From contig JAXBDG010000001.1 of the NCBI GenBank assembly GCA_036320915.1, positions 4,176,001 to 4,240,000 of the forward strand: a DNA stretch of 64,000 nt, given 5' to 3'. The notes beneath the pieces were generated by a model. That model was not told the DNA's origin. It saw only the letters and a list, made by a program, of their open reading frames with translations, and searched no databases. The stretch's first letter is position 1; each line of letters opens with the position of its first letter. Shown here in pieces: positions 54,081 through 64,000 of the stretch. Source of the stretch: Linnemannia elongata (Eukaryota; Mortierellomycota; Mortierellomycetes; Mortierellales; Mortierellaceae). The translations under genes and the position numbers were made by a program.

Positions 54081-56169
54081 CTATCGATAGTACTGATCAA
54101 GGGCACGTTGCCGCAACGACATCCGCGTACTCAACGCACAACTCAACACACAAGCACCAAATGAGACAATCAATGCCCAGCGGTAACAGTGGTGTCCATA
54201 ACAGACCTGGGGCTCATCATCGACTACTGGCCGCTCGGCATCCATGACTAGTCCAAACACCAGATTGAACAGCATTCCTCCAACCGCCGAACCCCATGAC
54301 AGCCATCCCCTATCAAAACATTAATTATTTGTCCAAGAATAAACATGTGGAGAGGGGTCAGTCGTTCAGTCATTGTCAAAAATACATTCCATGCATTAAT
54401 GCATGCACCAATCAAAATCAACTCACAAGATCAACGCAACAAACAAACAAAAAAAACATACCAGTTCTGGCCACAGGTCTCTTCACCCCAAAGTTCTGCA
54501 ACAACGGTTCCGGCAACGCCAAAGAACGCTCCATAGGCTAATCCCGTTAAGATCGACGTCAAGTACAACCACTGGAGGTTCGCAAACAGTCCTATGACCT
54601 GAGCCAGGCCCATACAGATCGCCGCAATCGGTATCACATAGACTCGGTGAGCACCATACGCAATGATCGCCAAATCCGATCCGAGTCCAGCCATAATCCG
54701 ACCCCCGTAACTCGATAGACTGATCAGAACAACATGTTTTGCGCGGATCGACGCCATGGGGATCTTGCCGTCCTCGCCACTTCCATCGCCTCCAAACCCT
54801 GTGCCGAAGAGTGGTGTTCCTGGTCCTGATCCTTGTTCGGCTCCTCCAACGGCATTGACCATGGCAGAGATCGAATTGATGATCATGAGTCCAGTTCCAG
54901 CAAGACAGACCATGATCACAAAGAACGCCTGCGCATCGTGATCCATAAAGAACTCCTTGCCACTAATCGACCGGACATACCGCCTCCCATCCCTAGGCTT
55001 CTTGAGCGGCGGATCGCTCACGACTGGCACCGTTGTCGTCGCCGTCTGTGTACCAGGTGTATTATCGCTCTGTCGGCTCGCAAGGGTGTCCGTCGTCGCA
55101 GTCTCTCTCAACAATGGCGTCTGTTCCGATAATGGTGCTTGTCCCTGTGCCTGCACTGGGGCAACTGTCGGATTACTCTCGGGATCAGTCGTCCTAGTAG
55201 GCGGCGTCAAGATGTTCATCCCGAGGACTGAAAGGCCATTAATGACACCTCCTGCAACTCCGAGGAACAACAAGAATCCGACCGTATCCAGCTCCTCTTC
55301 CTCCTGTGGATTTTTTGGAGTTGTTGGTTTGTTTTTGCTGCTGATGCTGTTGACAAAGTCTCCGACATTCAGCGTGAAGAACGCCTGCGCAATAAAAGTC
55401 AATATTGCTGCCGACAATCCAAAAAAGCTGACCGGGACACCTATTTGCAACATATACCAAAAAAAGGTCATGTTAGTCACTTCTTGTTCTGCTACTGCGG
55501 GAAAGGGGTGGGCGCAATTAAAGGGAGGCAGGGAGTTGGATCAGCTCAAACCCTGCCAAGTGGGCTTCATGGGTTGGACGAAAATAACAACCAAGGGTAA
55601 GGGTGGTTGAATGTTGCATGCATTAAGACATACACACATATGTGACTCATTCACTCAATCATTCACTTACCTAAAGCAACCCCACGGCCATTTCGAAAAT
55701 TCTTTGCCAAACTCGTAAATGCCGCCATGTAAGAAGCACTCGACCCCATCCCCGCCAGAAACAAGAACACACTCATCCACAGAAAATGCGTTGGCGCCTC
55801 CCCCTTCGCAACATTCTCCAGCCCACTCGCATACCCGGCCGACAATAATCCATACCCCGCCAACAGCAGCACTCCTGCGATGAACGAAGTAGGCCGAGCT
55901 CCTAACCGATCAGCCATTAATCCTGACAGGGGTCCGACGCCATAGAGTCCGATATCTCCAATGACGGCGATGGTGCTGGTTTGGGTCTGGGAGTAGCCTA
56001 ACCGGCCGGTGAAGGATGGGGCGTAGAGGGCAAAAACGTAGAGGGATCCGGAGGCCAGCATGTTGAGGCAGCAGCACATGAAGGAGAGGATGAGGAGGAA
56101 GCGTCTTGCTGAGGAGCCATTATTGGCGGCGGATCCTCTATTGCTGTGCGTTGTATTATGATTCGGCAT
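54081..56169 (-). CDS. Major facilitator superfamily transporter, MCH1/nodulin-like type
   Basis: Exons 55671-56169, 54462-55440 and 54081-54309 give 568 residues in phase (introns 230 and 152 nt; the second splits the Trp codon of NW|GWLSWG). About twelve membrane segments: six before a long hydrophilic loop (about 230-330, Thr/Pro/Gln-rich with EQTPLLRE) and six after. The N-terminal half shows SGSLYVFALYAPSFTGRLGY and GLMADRLGARP, the latter being the MFS loop 2-3 motif; the C-terminal half has SYGGRIMAGLGSDL and AELWGEETCGQNW. These features fit the nodulin-like/MCH1 branch of MFS (monocarboxylate-porter related), whose substrates are mostly unknown. Likely vacuolar or plasma membrane. 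Confidence 0.85.
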
Positions 56170-57220
56170 GACGAATTATCTCGACAGTTGTCGAGTGTGA
56201 ATGGTTGAAGAGTGAGAGAGTGGAGAGGGAAAGGAGAGGGGTTGGTTGTGCGACCAACAGGTCCGAGTATATGAGTATGTATCGAAGGTGGAATTAAAAA
56301 CGAGAGGTGTCAAGGAAAGTGTCAAAGAAAAAAGGGTGAAAGTAAGGAAGAAGAAAAAGAAAGGAAATAGGAGAGGAGGGAATGAGCAAAGAAAGAACGA
56401 ATGAAAAAGAGTAAAAAAAGAATGCCTTCCTCATTTGTCGTCCATTCAGGTTTTATCGTGCGATGCATCATGACTGACCGCCAGCCCAACAGAAAAAAAG
56501 AAGGTTGCTCAGCTGTGACAAAAGAGCGACATAAGGGACAAGACAAAGGGATAAATGGATAAAAAGAGGCCGGCCCATGAGTCCAGTCGACTCCCCTCTC
56601 ATCCAATCACATCGAACTATCTCAAATGCATGCTCTCCCTTCATAAATAATGAAAAAAGAACGCCGTTACTGCTTCCTCAACTCAGGGACAGGGAAAGTA
56701 ATTAAACACCACTGTGAAAAGACAAAAAAACGACAGAGCTGCGAAGCTGGGCTCATTCGTTTGCCATCCTATTCTTCCTTTTCTCTTCCTCGTGGGTCAT
56801 CCTCTCCTCTCCCTCCTTAACATTGCATCGATTCGGTGACGTGCTCATGGTCTTCTGCCACCATGGCTCTCTTTGCCACTGCCATCTTTTGCTTTCGTTG
56901 ATGCCCCGCGCTTTTGCAGTTTTTTAACTCCTTCCATCAATCATACTCTGTTGTCACTCTTCCTTCTCGTCAAATTGCCGCCCTCCCTCTCTTCATCAAT
57001 TTGCCATAGTCTTTGGCCACCTCTGCCATCATTTCCTTCTTTAATCTAAGTGCCGCCACTCTCACTCTCGTTTCAACCTGAACACTTACAGCTCCATAGT
57101 GGGTTTAAACAATTGTGCCTTCCCACTCCTTGTATCCTCCCTAACAAATCTTTTTTTTTTCTCCGCGTTGTCGTTGACATTTTGGACTGACTACTATTCA
57201 TGCTATCCGTTAAGGATGGA
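56170..57220. other. Upstream region of the MFS gene and gene-free DNA
   Basis: The minus strand is C/T-rich up to about 56420 (MFS leader). From about 56760 the plus strand is C/T-rich instead, without a coding frame longer than a few codons. Confidence 0.5.
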
Positions 57221-57587
57221 TGTGGTTCCATCTGGCGCGTTGGACGTGTGATCCACTGGTTTAGTTTGCCTCCAGCGACATCTAACACCGCTCAAAGCCT
57301 TCCTTTGCTAGAGGTAATGGGCGACAGCATGCTGTGGGATCCTGGAACTCATTTACACTCCAGCAGAGGGTTCTTAAGCCGTAAAGTTCTATCCAACTAT
57401 CTATTGCTTACGGGTTATAGATAGGTGTGTGGTTCCAACTCGCGCGCGTTAGATGTGTGACTCGTTGGCTTCGCTTGCCTCCGGCCACATCCAACACCGC
57501 TCAAAGTCTCACTATGCTAGAGGCAATGAGCGGCAGCATGCTGTGGGATCCTGGAACTCATTAACGCTCCAGCAGAGGGTCCTTGAG
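57221..57587 (+). repeat. Direct duplication of a 156-160-bp sequence
   Basis: Copies at 57221-57376 and 57428-57587, separated by about 51 bp, are roughly 80% identical by eye. The best conserved block is around CAGCATGCTGTGGGATCCTG and CAGCAGAGGGT. No open frame spans either copy. A TATA element follows the second copy. A SINE or a duplicated promoter segment are both possible. Confidence 0.75.
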
Positions 57588-57594
57588 CTGAGCG

Positions 57595-57602
57595 TATATA
57601 AA
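57595..57602 (+). promoter_or_regulatory. TATA box of the gene at 57714
   Basis: TATATAAA, 119 nt before the ATG of the following frame. Confidence 0.45.
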
Positions 57603-57713
57603 TTTGGATAGTCATCCAGAGCAACAACGGCGTTTTGCTACTGCCTATTAATTATTATTCTACCCTAGTCTGCATTCCTAGGCTGATTGAACGCTTTGAC
57701 CCTCCAGCTCACT

Positions 57714-58461
57714 ATGGAATCCTCAAACAAGTCCAAGGTGAAGCGGAAGCGTGGACTCGACAAAGGGACGCAAGAGGTTCAAACAACCTACGACGCATAC
57801 TGGAGCAAGCATACCCGAAACAAGGTGAAGCGGGATATGAACAACATTACAGGTAGGTGAAGTAATTGAAGCTGGCTAACATTTGGTGAATGTAAAGAGT
57901 ATAGTATGTTTTGTTAATATATGACTCTGCTACACACGGTTTGTTTAGCCGAGACTAGTGAAGCCAATGTACTTCCTGCCGCAGCTGGGTCTTTGAACCA
58001 CATATGCCTGGCCAAGACTTCACACTGTCGTCAAACATCCCGCTAGTAAGTGATGACTATCTGTCGATGATGGCTTTTGAACCTTTCCTTTGAAGTTTCG
58101 AGCCTCATGTGCTTGCAGCCTTTGATCTTTATCATTTTCAAGCTCGGATCATGATTTTCTTTGTGCTTTAATAGCCGCCTTGTCCTCCCCCTTGGATTAA
58201 AACGACAAGGATGAGACTATTGTCACAGATAAGGAGGATGTTGGTGATAGGGAAGGCTATGAGCTCAATGCTGAGGATTTCGATAAGGAAGAGAAAATCG
58301 AGGATATGGCCCAAGAACTGAAAGAATTGATCCGAAACGTCCGAGCCAGACGTGAAGACACAGGGTATGCTTGGTGGAAAGTCCAAAATGAAAACATCTC
58401 CATTGTACTGGAACGCAAACAAGACCGTCCACACATCTATTTCAAAGTTAGAAAGCCATAA
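57714..58461 (+). pseudogene. Lysine-rich gene of unknown family, probably decaying
   Basis: Exon 1 is 57714-57852 (MESSNKSKVKRKRGLDKGTQ, basic and possibly a nuclear localisation signal; TTYDAYWSKHTRNKVKRDMN). Exon 2 starts 57949 (ETSEANVLPAAAGSLNH) and runs to a TAG at 58044 or a GTAAGT donor at 58046. Exon 3 begins after TAATAG at 58175. It carries an in-frame TAA (58198-58200) and then 86 clean codons of clearly coding character (DKDETIVTDKEDVGDREGYE; KIEDMAQELKELIRNVRARR; YAWWKVQNENISIVLERKQD) to a stop at 58459-58461. The phases of exons 2 and 3 do not agree, so either an exon boundary is misjudged or the gene is broken. No family recognised. Confidence 0.45.
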
Positions 58462-58532
58462 TTTTGAGATTGAGCGGCCAAAATAAAATAAATAATAACT
58501 GTTATATTTCCCTAGCTTGTCATGTTGCCTAC

Positions 58533-60095
58533 CTTGGATGTCGAGTTCAAGAACGTCCAAATCCTCCAGTGGCATGTTGATTTCCTCCTTTAAATATAGT
58601 ATCATGGCCTGGTTTACTCGCTGATTCTTTCGGTACTACACCTCAACCTGTTGCTCCAATGCGCCGTCCACTTTGAACTCGGAATTGTTGAGCTCATGCT
58701 CCTCTGCCCTTCACTGCAAATCTAGCTTCCTTCCGTACGCCTCTAAACCTGTATCCACTTTGTACTTCTGCTGCATGAGCAACCGCTGCCACCGTGAGGC
58801 CTTAGATGTCAGTTCTCTTCTAGAAAATAAAGTGTTATAGAGCTATTCATGTGTTAATCGTTAGCGATGGAAACTGAAGATTTACGTCATCTAACATTAA
58901 AATTTGAGAACTTACAAGCGAAGTAACAGCACGGCCTAGGAGTACGCCAAGAACATACGACCACATCCCGATCTGCTCGCACTTTCTCATCGCCTTGGAT
59001 GGGGTCTTCAGACAACCAAAAAAAACAAACAAACAAACAATAATATGAATATTGGGTTCATGGCATAAGTTGTGAAGTCTCTATGATTAAAAGTCCAAAT
59101 GGAACACTTACGTGTGGCACACAGCGCCAAGAATCCTCCGCTTTAATCTGTTGATGGCCACTCCCATCATACGAGCTGAAGCCTCGACATCAAGTACTGC
59201 CTCTATCACATCTTTCAGCCTTTCCATCCCACCTGTCTCGAACGCCTCTTAGAGCGGGATCAAATTCGCTCATAGTTGCTCATGGGATTACTGATGTGGG
59301 TTTGCAAGCGCTCAGTCTTGATCAGGTCCAGTGTCTCCTTGCCAAACACATCTCGAACACCGCTCATCCTTATTTTAACGACCCCACATATAGCAACTCT
59401 TTAACAAAGGATGAGTTTTGTTAGTAAAAGCCTTTATAAAACAATTACAAAAATACGCCAGAAACAGAACTTGCTTTGAGAACTTACAAGACATCCTTCT
59501 CAACTAGCTTTGTCATGGGCGCAAAGTCCTGAACCTGTCTTTCAATGCACTTTTATAGCTTCTTGTGAACTCCCATCAACTCGTTAGGCCACTCCTCAGC
59601 CAAGGCTACGTTTCCGCCTTTGATCTACCCAGTGAGAGGAAAATAAAGGGCAAATTTAGACAATTTAAGGCATTTTAGTGCATCACCTTGGCTCCCAGTG
59701 CAGTAGACACTTGGCATATGCTCCTATCAAAAGAATGTACCTTCTCCAAGCGTTGTTGGACAATTGATAGCCATGGTTTGGCAATATTAACGTTTTTGCG
59801 CTTCGCAACCCTTTTGGTGGCCATCAGAGTGGACAGTTGAGAAGGTGAATTCGAATAGCTAGCGCTGGTCGCTGCGGCAGCTGCAAACGTTTAAGTCGCG
59901 TCATTCACCAAGGAGGTTGATTCCACTGACCATGACTTGCTGGCCCTTAATGATTCCGGCAACTTCTACTCTGCGTTGTCGTCTTGCTATGACCGCTTCC
60001 ATGGACATCTCGTTGTCCTCATTCATTTTTCGGAACCATTCCAACTCCCATTTGAGGGCGTCTGTATGTCCTTGGTAGGCTGTCTCTGCTTGCAC
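58533..60095 (-). pseudogene. Decayed six-segment gene of unknown family
   Basis: Minus-strand coding segments bounded by GT/AG signals: 59909-60095 (ALKWELEWFRKMNEDNEMSM), 59687-59880 (TKRVAKRKNVNIAKPWLSIV), 59488-59624 (KGGNVALAEEWPNELMGVHK), 59112-59398 (MSGVRDVFGKETLDLIKTER; DVIEAVLDVEASARMMGVAI), 58916-59005 (IGMWSYVLGVLLGRAVTSL) and 58533-58819 (KASRWQRLLMQQKYKVDTGL; EEINMPLEDLDVLELDIQ). The first two segments join perfectly in phase across their intron. Lesions: TAA at 59553-59555, a frameshift plus stop inside 59112-59398, TGA at 58711-58713, TAG at 58636-58638. No credible start codon. The family is unknown; the segments are helical and charged. It converges with the plus-strand locus ending at 58461. 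Confidence 0.6.
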
Positions 60096-60657
60096 TCACC
60101 CTTTTTATAGATAAAATGCTGTTGTAGGGTAGGTTTCAATCAAAAATCTCGCCGCTTGATAGACGTTCGGAGCGGACATGGTGAGAGGAAGGTGAACGTG
60201 CCAATGGCGGGGGGTGATGGACAGTGCTGTAACAGTTCTAATAAGCCACTCTTTGATTTGGTGGCGTTGTCTCTCTATCTTTCCTTCCTTAACCCTCCTT
60301 CAGTCTCCCATCACCCTACCACTTATTTTCGCCATAACGAACTTGTCAAAAGCGATGGAGCATTGTAGTCCGATGGGCAATGGGCATAAAGGAGATCCTG
60401 TATAAAACGGTTTGTGGATCCATTACCATCTCGCCCCGGCCATGGGAAAGGTGTACTGTACAGCGCGACATTAATGGCTTGCATCACCTTCCACTTTTCG
60501 AAGGGCTCGCTTCGTTGCGCTTGAATTCGAATCTAGTCTCATCTCTGACCAGCAAGGCGCCATCCAAACCCATGCTCTCAATCTTCTTTCAGCTACTTTT
60601 CATAATTCTCAACATTAGTACATGTACTACGTACCTTTTATTATTTTTTATCTGCAG
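60096..60657. other. Gene-free stretch
   Basis: A TATAAAA at about 60399 and short plus-strand frames are present, including one (60380 onward) that runs into the relic at 60658 without a recognisable domain in this part. Confidence 0.4.
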
Positions 60658-61071
60658 CCATAAGCCATTGTCAAGAGTAAACTGGGACCCTTACGAACAA
60701 TCTAACAACCGCGCTGTTAGCAAGTATCTTCCTGATGGGAAACAAAAATATTGCCAATTTTTTTTTTGGGTTCATGATAACAGGCAAAAACAAAAAAAAG
60801 GACAAAATGACCAGGGGACGTGGTATGAATGGGACTGACCTACATTCGCCACGATTGCCGCCAATTTTTTTTTTACGGCCCCGACCTCACAGAGGATAAA
60901 GGATCCCTGTAAGAAAAACAAGGATGTTGACATAGAGTTAGGAAGTTATGATGCCGAAACACCGCTTGTTGTTCATACTCATATTCGTTCCTTGATCGCT
61001 TTTTTCGCGATTGAGAGACAAAAGAAAAAGGCTAGTCAACCCATCGCGCCACCTGATCACCCGCATTCATA
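60658..61071 (+). pseudogene. Relic exon of an unknown gene with one nonsense codon
   Basis: After a CTGCAG acceptor-like site, one frame reads SRVNWDPYEQSNNRAVSKYL, then FFWVHDNRQKQKKGQNDQGT and WYEWD, hits TGA at 60836-60838, and stays open for a further 77 codons (PTFATIAANFF; KKNKDVDIELGSYDAETPLV; IRSLIAFFAIERQKKKASQP) to TAA at 61069-61071. The protein-like sequence on both sides of a single stop points to a recently inactivated exon. Homopolymer T runs in it may also have slipped. Family not recognised. Confidence 0.45.
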
Positions 61072-61857
61072 AGGGCAAACATGTTGCGACACAAAAGATA
61101 ATAAAAGACTCCTTTCGCAAATAGCAAAAAACAAAAAAAAAAAACAAAAACAAAAACAAAAGAGAGATAGCGGTTATTGCAATAAGCTATAGAACTCTTC
61201 TTTTGTGCTTTCAAACTCGCATAAAAAAACAAAAAAAAAAAAAAAAAAAAAGGATCCATAATGCCATTCTTTTTGTTGGGTCGCTGACATATAATATCAA
61301 GGCAAGAGGACTTGAAAGAGAACAATGCAATTGATGTTGGAAAGAAAAGCTGCAAGCTTTCGTTAAGGAAACGACAGCATATGAAAGTCTCTCTGTGTTT
61401 TGTAATTTGTGAATCAGTGAAGGGTCCAAGTCGTTAAATAGGTACATCTTTAAGTCGGATCCAAGATCTTACTATGTTAGATCTGTGGTGGGATTCTGAG
61501 CGGTCGAGAAATGGCTTGAAATCTAGAACTGTTTGTGACACACTGAGACTCGAATATCAAGACATCCCCCTTATACTTGTGCTTTCCCAAGAAGCTCATA
61601 AACACATGCACAAGGCGGGGGAAACGCTAGTCGCTTCTACCGCTTCTATCGCCGTTTTTGTCAGCTGGGCACAACAACAATGGCCAATGGATTAGAAAAA
61701 TAAACAAATGAATCTGATACCGTCATACGAGGAGGATACATGCTTGCTTTGTTTTTTCTTGCGAAAATGTAAGGGAAAATATTATTACATGGATGGGAGA
61801 AATAAGTTGATAGTAACTAGTAGCGGCTATGTGCATAAGAGAGAGAGAGAGAGAGAC
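61072..61857. other. Gene-free stretch before PTR2 with A-rich runs
   Basis: Contains AAAAAC repeats (about 61130-61162) and a poly(A) run (about 61229-61250). A 73-codon frame at 61474-61695 (MLDLWWDSERSRNGLKSRTV) is not supported by any domain. A GA microsatellite (61840-61855) abuts the PTR2 stop codon. Confidence 0.45.
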
Positions 61858-63724
61858 TTATTGCCGGGTCAAGGCCATCTCAGCCTGCTTGGCCAAACGA
61901 GCAGACTCATTGATCGAAGGACGGATTTTACGAGGCGTGTAGTAGTACGACGCAATGCAGTATAAGAAGAATCCGAAGAGACCAATAGCCGAATAAGCCC
62001 ATCCCTTCGTGGACGACGACATGCCAGCGTTCACAAAGGCGGGTTCAAGAACCATGATCAAGATCGAGCCCAGCGACGAGGCCAACAGCCAAAAGGATGT
62101 CGAGACAGCACGGAATTGACGACCAGCTTCAATGTATGTGAACTGGACACCCGTGGGGGAGAAGAGGGCCTCACCAAGGGAGAGGATGAACCATTGAGGG
62201 AACTGCAACCAGGCTGAGTAGCACTCCGCACAGTATTTGCCGTCGTATTTTGCAGAGTCAGCAAGGGTGCGGCCAGAGGAGAGGTAGGCCTTTTCGATCA
62301 TAGGGGCCAAACCAGCAGAGATAGCAAAGGAGAGGACGACGAGGAAGAAACCGGCGGCCATACGACGCTGGGGGCCAAAGTTCCAGCCACGGCGGTAGCA
62401 GAAGGGGTAAACGATGTAACCCAGGATGGGGACGAGGATGACGAGGAGTATGGTGTTGATGTTGGAGAAGGAGGTCATCTGGATATAGGTCTTTAAGGGA
62501 TCGTTACCTCCGAAAAGGGCGCCGGACATGAGATAGTACTGATTGGACCACTCGTTTGAGTTTTGGTTGTAGAGCATCTTGCAGAAGGCGAAGGGGACGA
62601 CAACGGGGACGAGGACGAGGCCGAAATCACGAACTTCCTCAAGGAAGACACCACCATATTCCTCCTCGGCAAAGTTGAGCCAGTGGCCCTTAGCAGCACG
62701 CTCCTCCTTGGTAGCCTTGGAGTGGCGACGGGCAGCAAGGATGGTAGCCTTGACAGCCTTGAGGGGCAAGAACTCGCCCAGTGGAGGCACAATACGGTAG
62801 AACTTGTGACCTGCCGCAAAGACAGCATAAGAAATCGCAAAGACAATGGTGGGGAGGAGGAAAGCACCAGAGAAGCAAGTACTTTGGCCATAGCAAGGAG
62901 AGTCAGCAATAAGAGGGACAGTGAACTGGGTGAGGAGACCACCGAGGTTGATGGCAACGTAGAAGGTGTTGAAGAAGATATCCTTGGCTTGCTCTTGGGA
63001 GGGGAGGTACTGGTCTCCACCGTGGGCTGAGACACAGGGCTTGATACCACCGGTACCAATGGCGATGACGAGCATGGGAAGGAAGGTCAAGAAGTTTGAC
63101 TTGGGAATGATGTTGGGGATGGCGAAGACCGTGACCATGATCATACCGATCATGTAGATGGCAGAGAAGGAGATAATGGTCCACCTAAGTCAGGGTTCAG
63201 TTCAAAACAGCAGCAGAATGAGACATTTGGAGAACAGGTTACCATGTGCTGAAGGAGATAGAAAATCATACTTCGCACAACCCAGCCTGCATGCAGATGC
63301 ACCTGCAACAGGGACAAGGTACATATAGAAAAGAGAACACAAACACTTACCATTTGCCAAGGAAGGAATCCGACAAAGCAGCACCCAGAAGTGGGAAGAA
63401 ATATGCTAACATCGTAAACGCCGTTGAGTAGACCTTGGCTTGAACCTTGTTCATTCCAGTGACGAGCTGAAAGTACTTATTCAAATTGGGCTGAACACCA
63501 TAGTAGCAGAAACGTTCACCGAACTCGTTGGGCAAGATGAAGTAACAAGCCTTGGGCATCTTGTTAGGGTTGGCCATCAGTTTGGCGTCCAGCTCGGCGT
63601 TGAGACGGGCCTCGAGCTCGAGAAGCTCGCGTTCGTGGTCGGTCAAGAGATCCAGGGCGGTGATCTCCATCTTTTCGTCGTTGATGGACACCTCTGAGGC
63701 ATCTATATCGCGCTTCTCAGACAT
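61858..63724 (-). CDS. Proton-coupled di/tripeptide transporter, PTR2/POT family
   Basis: Exons 63351-63724 and 61858-63184 (166-nt intron inside the Trp codon of LGKW|WTII) give 566 residues. POT hallmarks: EFGERFCYYG with the proton-coupling E-x-x-E-R-like motif in helix 1, GTGGIKPCVSAHGGDQ (PTR2 signature 1) and FNTFYVAINLGGL (signature 2), and PQWFILSLGEALFSPTGVQF in the C-terminal half. About twelve membrane segments with an acidic N-terminal tail (ITALDLLTDHERELLELEAR). It imports di- and tripeptides at the plasma membrane with protons. The start MSEKRDIDAS at 63724 is chosen over the upstream in-frame ATG because the intervening sequence is Ser/Pro/His-rich leader after a TATA element. 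Confidence 0.92.
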
Positions 63725-64000
63725 CGTTTTGTGTAGAGGGATAAGTGTACAAGACGTGTAGGTTAAGGGATGAGAGTGTAGGACAAAGGAGGTAAGCCGG
63801 GTAGGGGAGAGATGAGGAGAAAAGGAGGGAAAGAAGGCGTGAAAGGGGAGGAAGAGCGGGTGGGAGTGAGAAGAAGAGTTTGGAACTAGGGAACCAGATT
63901 TTGGAATGTGGGAGAGTTGCCCTCTTATAGACAATCTTTAACGGCAAGAGACGAGGAGAAAAAAGAAAAAAAAAAGAAAAAAGGGGGAAAAGTAGAACCA
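63725..64000 (-). other. PTR2 leader and promoter region
   Basis: C/T-rich on the minus strand up to about 63900. A poly-purine stretch closes the window on the plus strand. Confidence 0.6.
63923..63929 (-). promoter_or_regulatory. TATA box of PTR2
   Basis: Reads TATAAGA on the minus strand, about 200 nt before the chosen start codon, immediately upstream of the pyrimidine-rich leader. Confidence 0.5.

Noticed and set aside
58515..58594. Plus-strand continuation of the 57714 gene (LVMLPTLDVEFKNVQILQ)
   Set aside because: The minus strand here continues the clearly coding last segment of the 58533-60095 pseudogene, so the plus-strand reading is taken as its mirror.
61474..61695. 73-codon plus-strand frame starting with ATG
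   Set aside because: No domain, no splice partners and no promoter signal; kept only as a note in the region entry.

Overview
The window reads as nuclear DNA of an early-diverging fungus, most likely a Mortierellaceae member (Mortierella, Linnemannia or Podila type). This is inference from several signs: spliced genes with GT...AG introns of 66-1114 nt, long pyrimidine-rich 5' leaders on coding strands, Gln/Asn/Ser-rich regulators, a CE4 chitin deacetylase with a GPI-like tail, a fungal UMP kinase, a PTR2 peptide transporter, and a LINE with a C-terminal RNase H region. No prokaryotic gene organisation is seen.

Layout. 1-9.5 kb: a FYVE/armadillo-like protein running off the left edge (-), a TRIC-type cation channel (-), an unknown membrane protein (-), and an etherase-like glutathione S-transferase (+). 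9.5-16.7 kb: a sparse region with a degenerate minisatellite, an F-box gene (+) whose TATA box lies 1.2 kb upstream, a relic of an unknown gene (-), and a small secreted protein (-). 17.1-20.5 kb: two head-to-tail, 5'-truncated LINE copies, the second broken by a solo LTR. 20.5-26.8 kb: a gene-poor stretch holding one likely 55-residue gene and simple repeats. 26.8-43 kb: a Zn2Cys6 transcription factor (+), UMP/CMP kinase URA6 (-), a large acidic coiled-coil protein (-), and a second F-box protein (-). 43.6-50 kb: ribosomal protein L3 (-) flanked by two paralogous GNAT acetyltransferases in opposite orientation, then a chitin deacetylase (-). 50.6-53.8 kb: a higher-order tandem repeat, a stop codon merging into a poly(A) tract, and a decayed gene. 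54-56 kb: an MFS transporter (-). 57-61 kb: a graveyard with a duplicated 160-bp repeat, a partly decayed gene (+), a six-segment decayed gene (-) and another relic (+). 61.9-63.7 kb: a PTR2 oligopeptide transporter (-).

Most gene models were rebuilt by joining exons so that splice signals, reading phase and family motifs agree; the summed lengths divide by three in every intact case. Notable architecture: the FYVE finger is split by a 1.1-kb intron and a 17-nt micro-exon; RPL3 begins with four coding bases before a 570-nt intron; chitin deacetylase introns cut catalytic motifs 1 and 4. The genes are mostly ordinary housekeeping, transport and regulatory genes and do not form one pathway. No CRISPR array, convincing tRNA or rRNA gene was seen.
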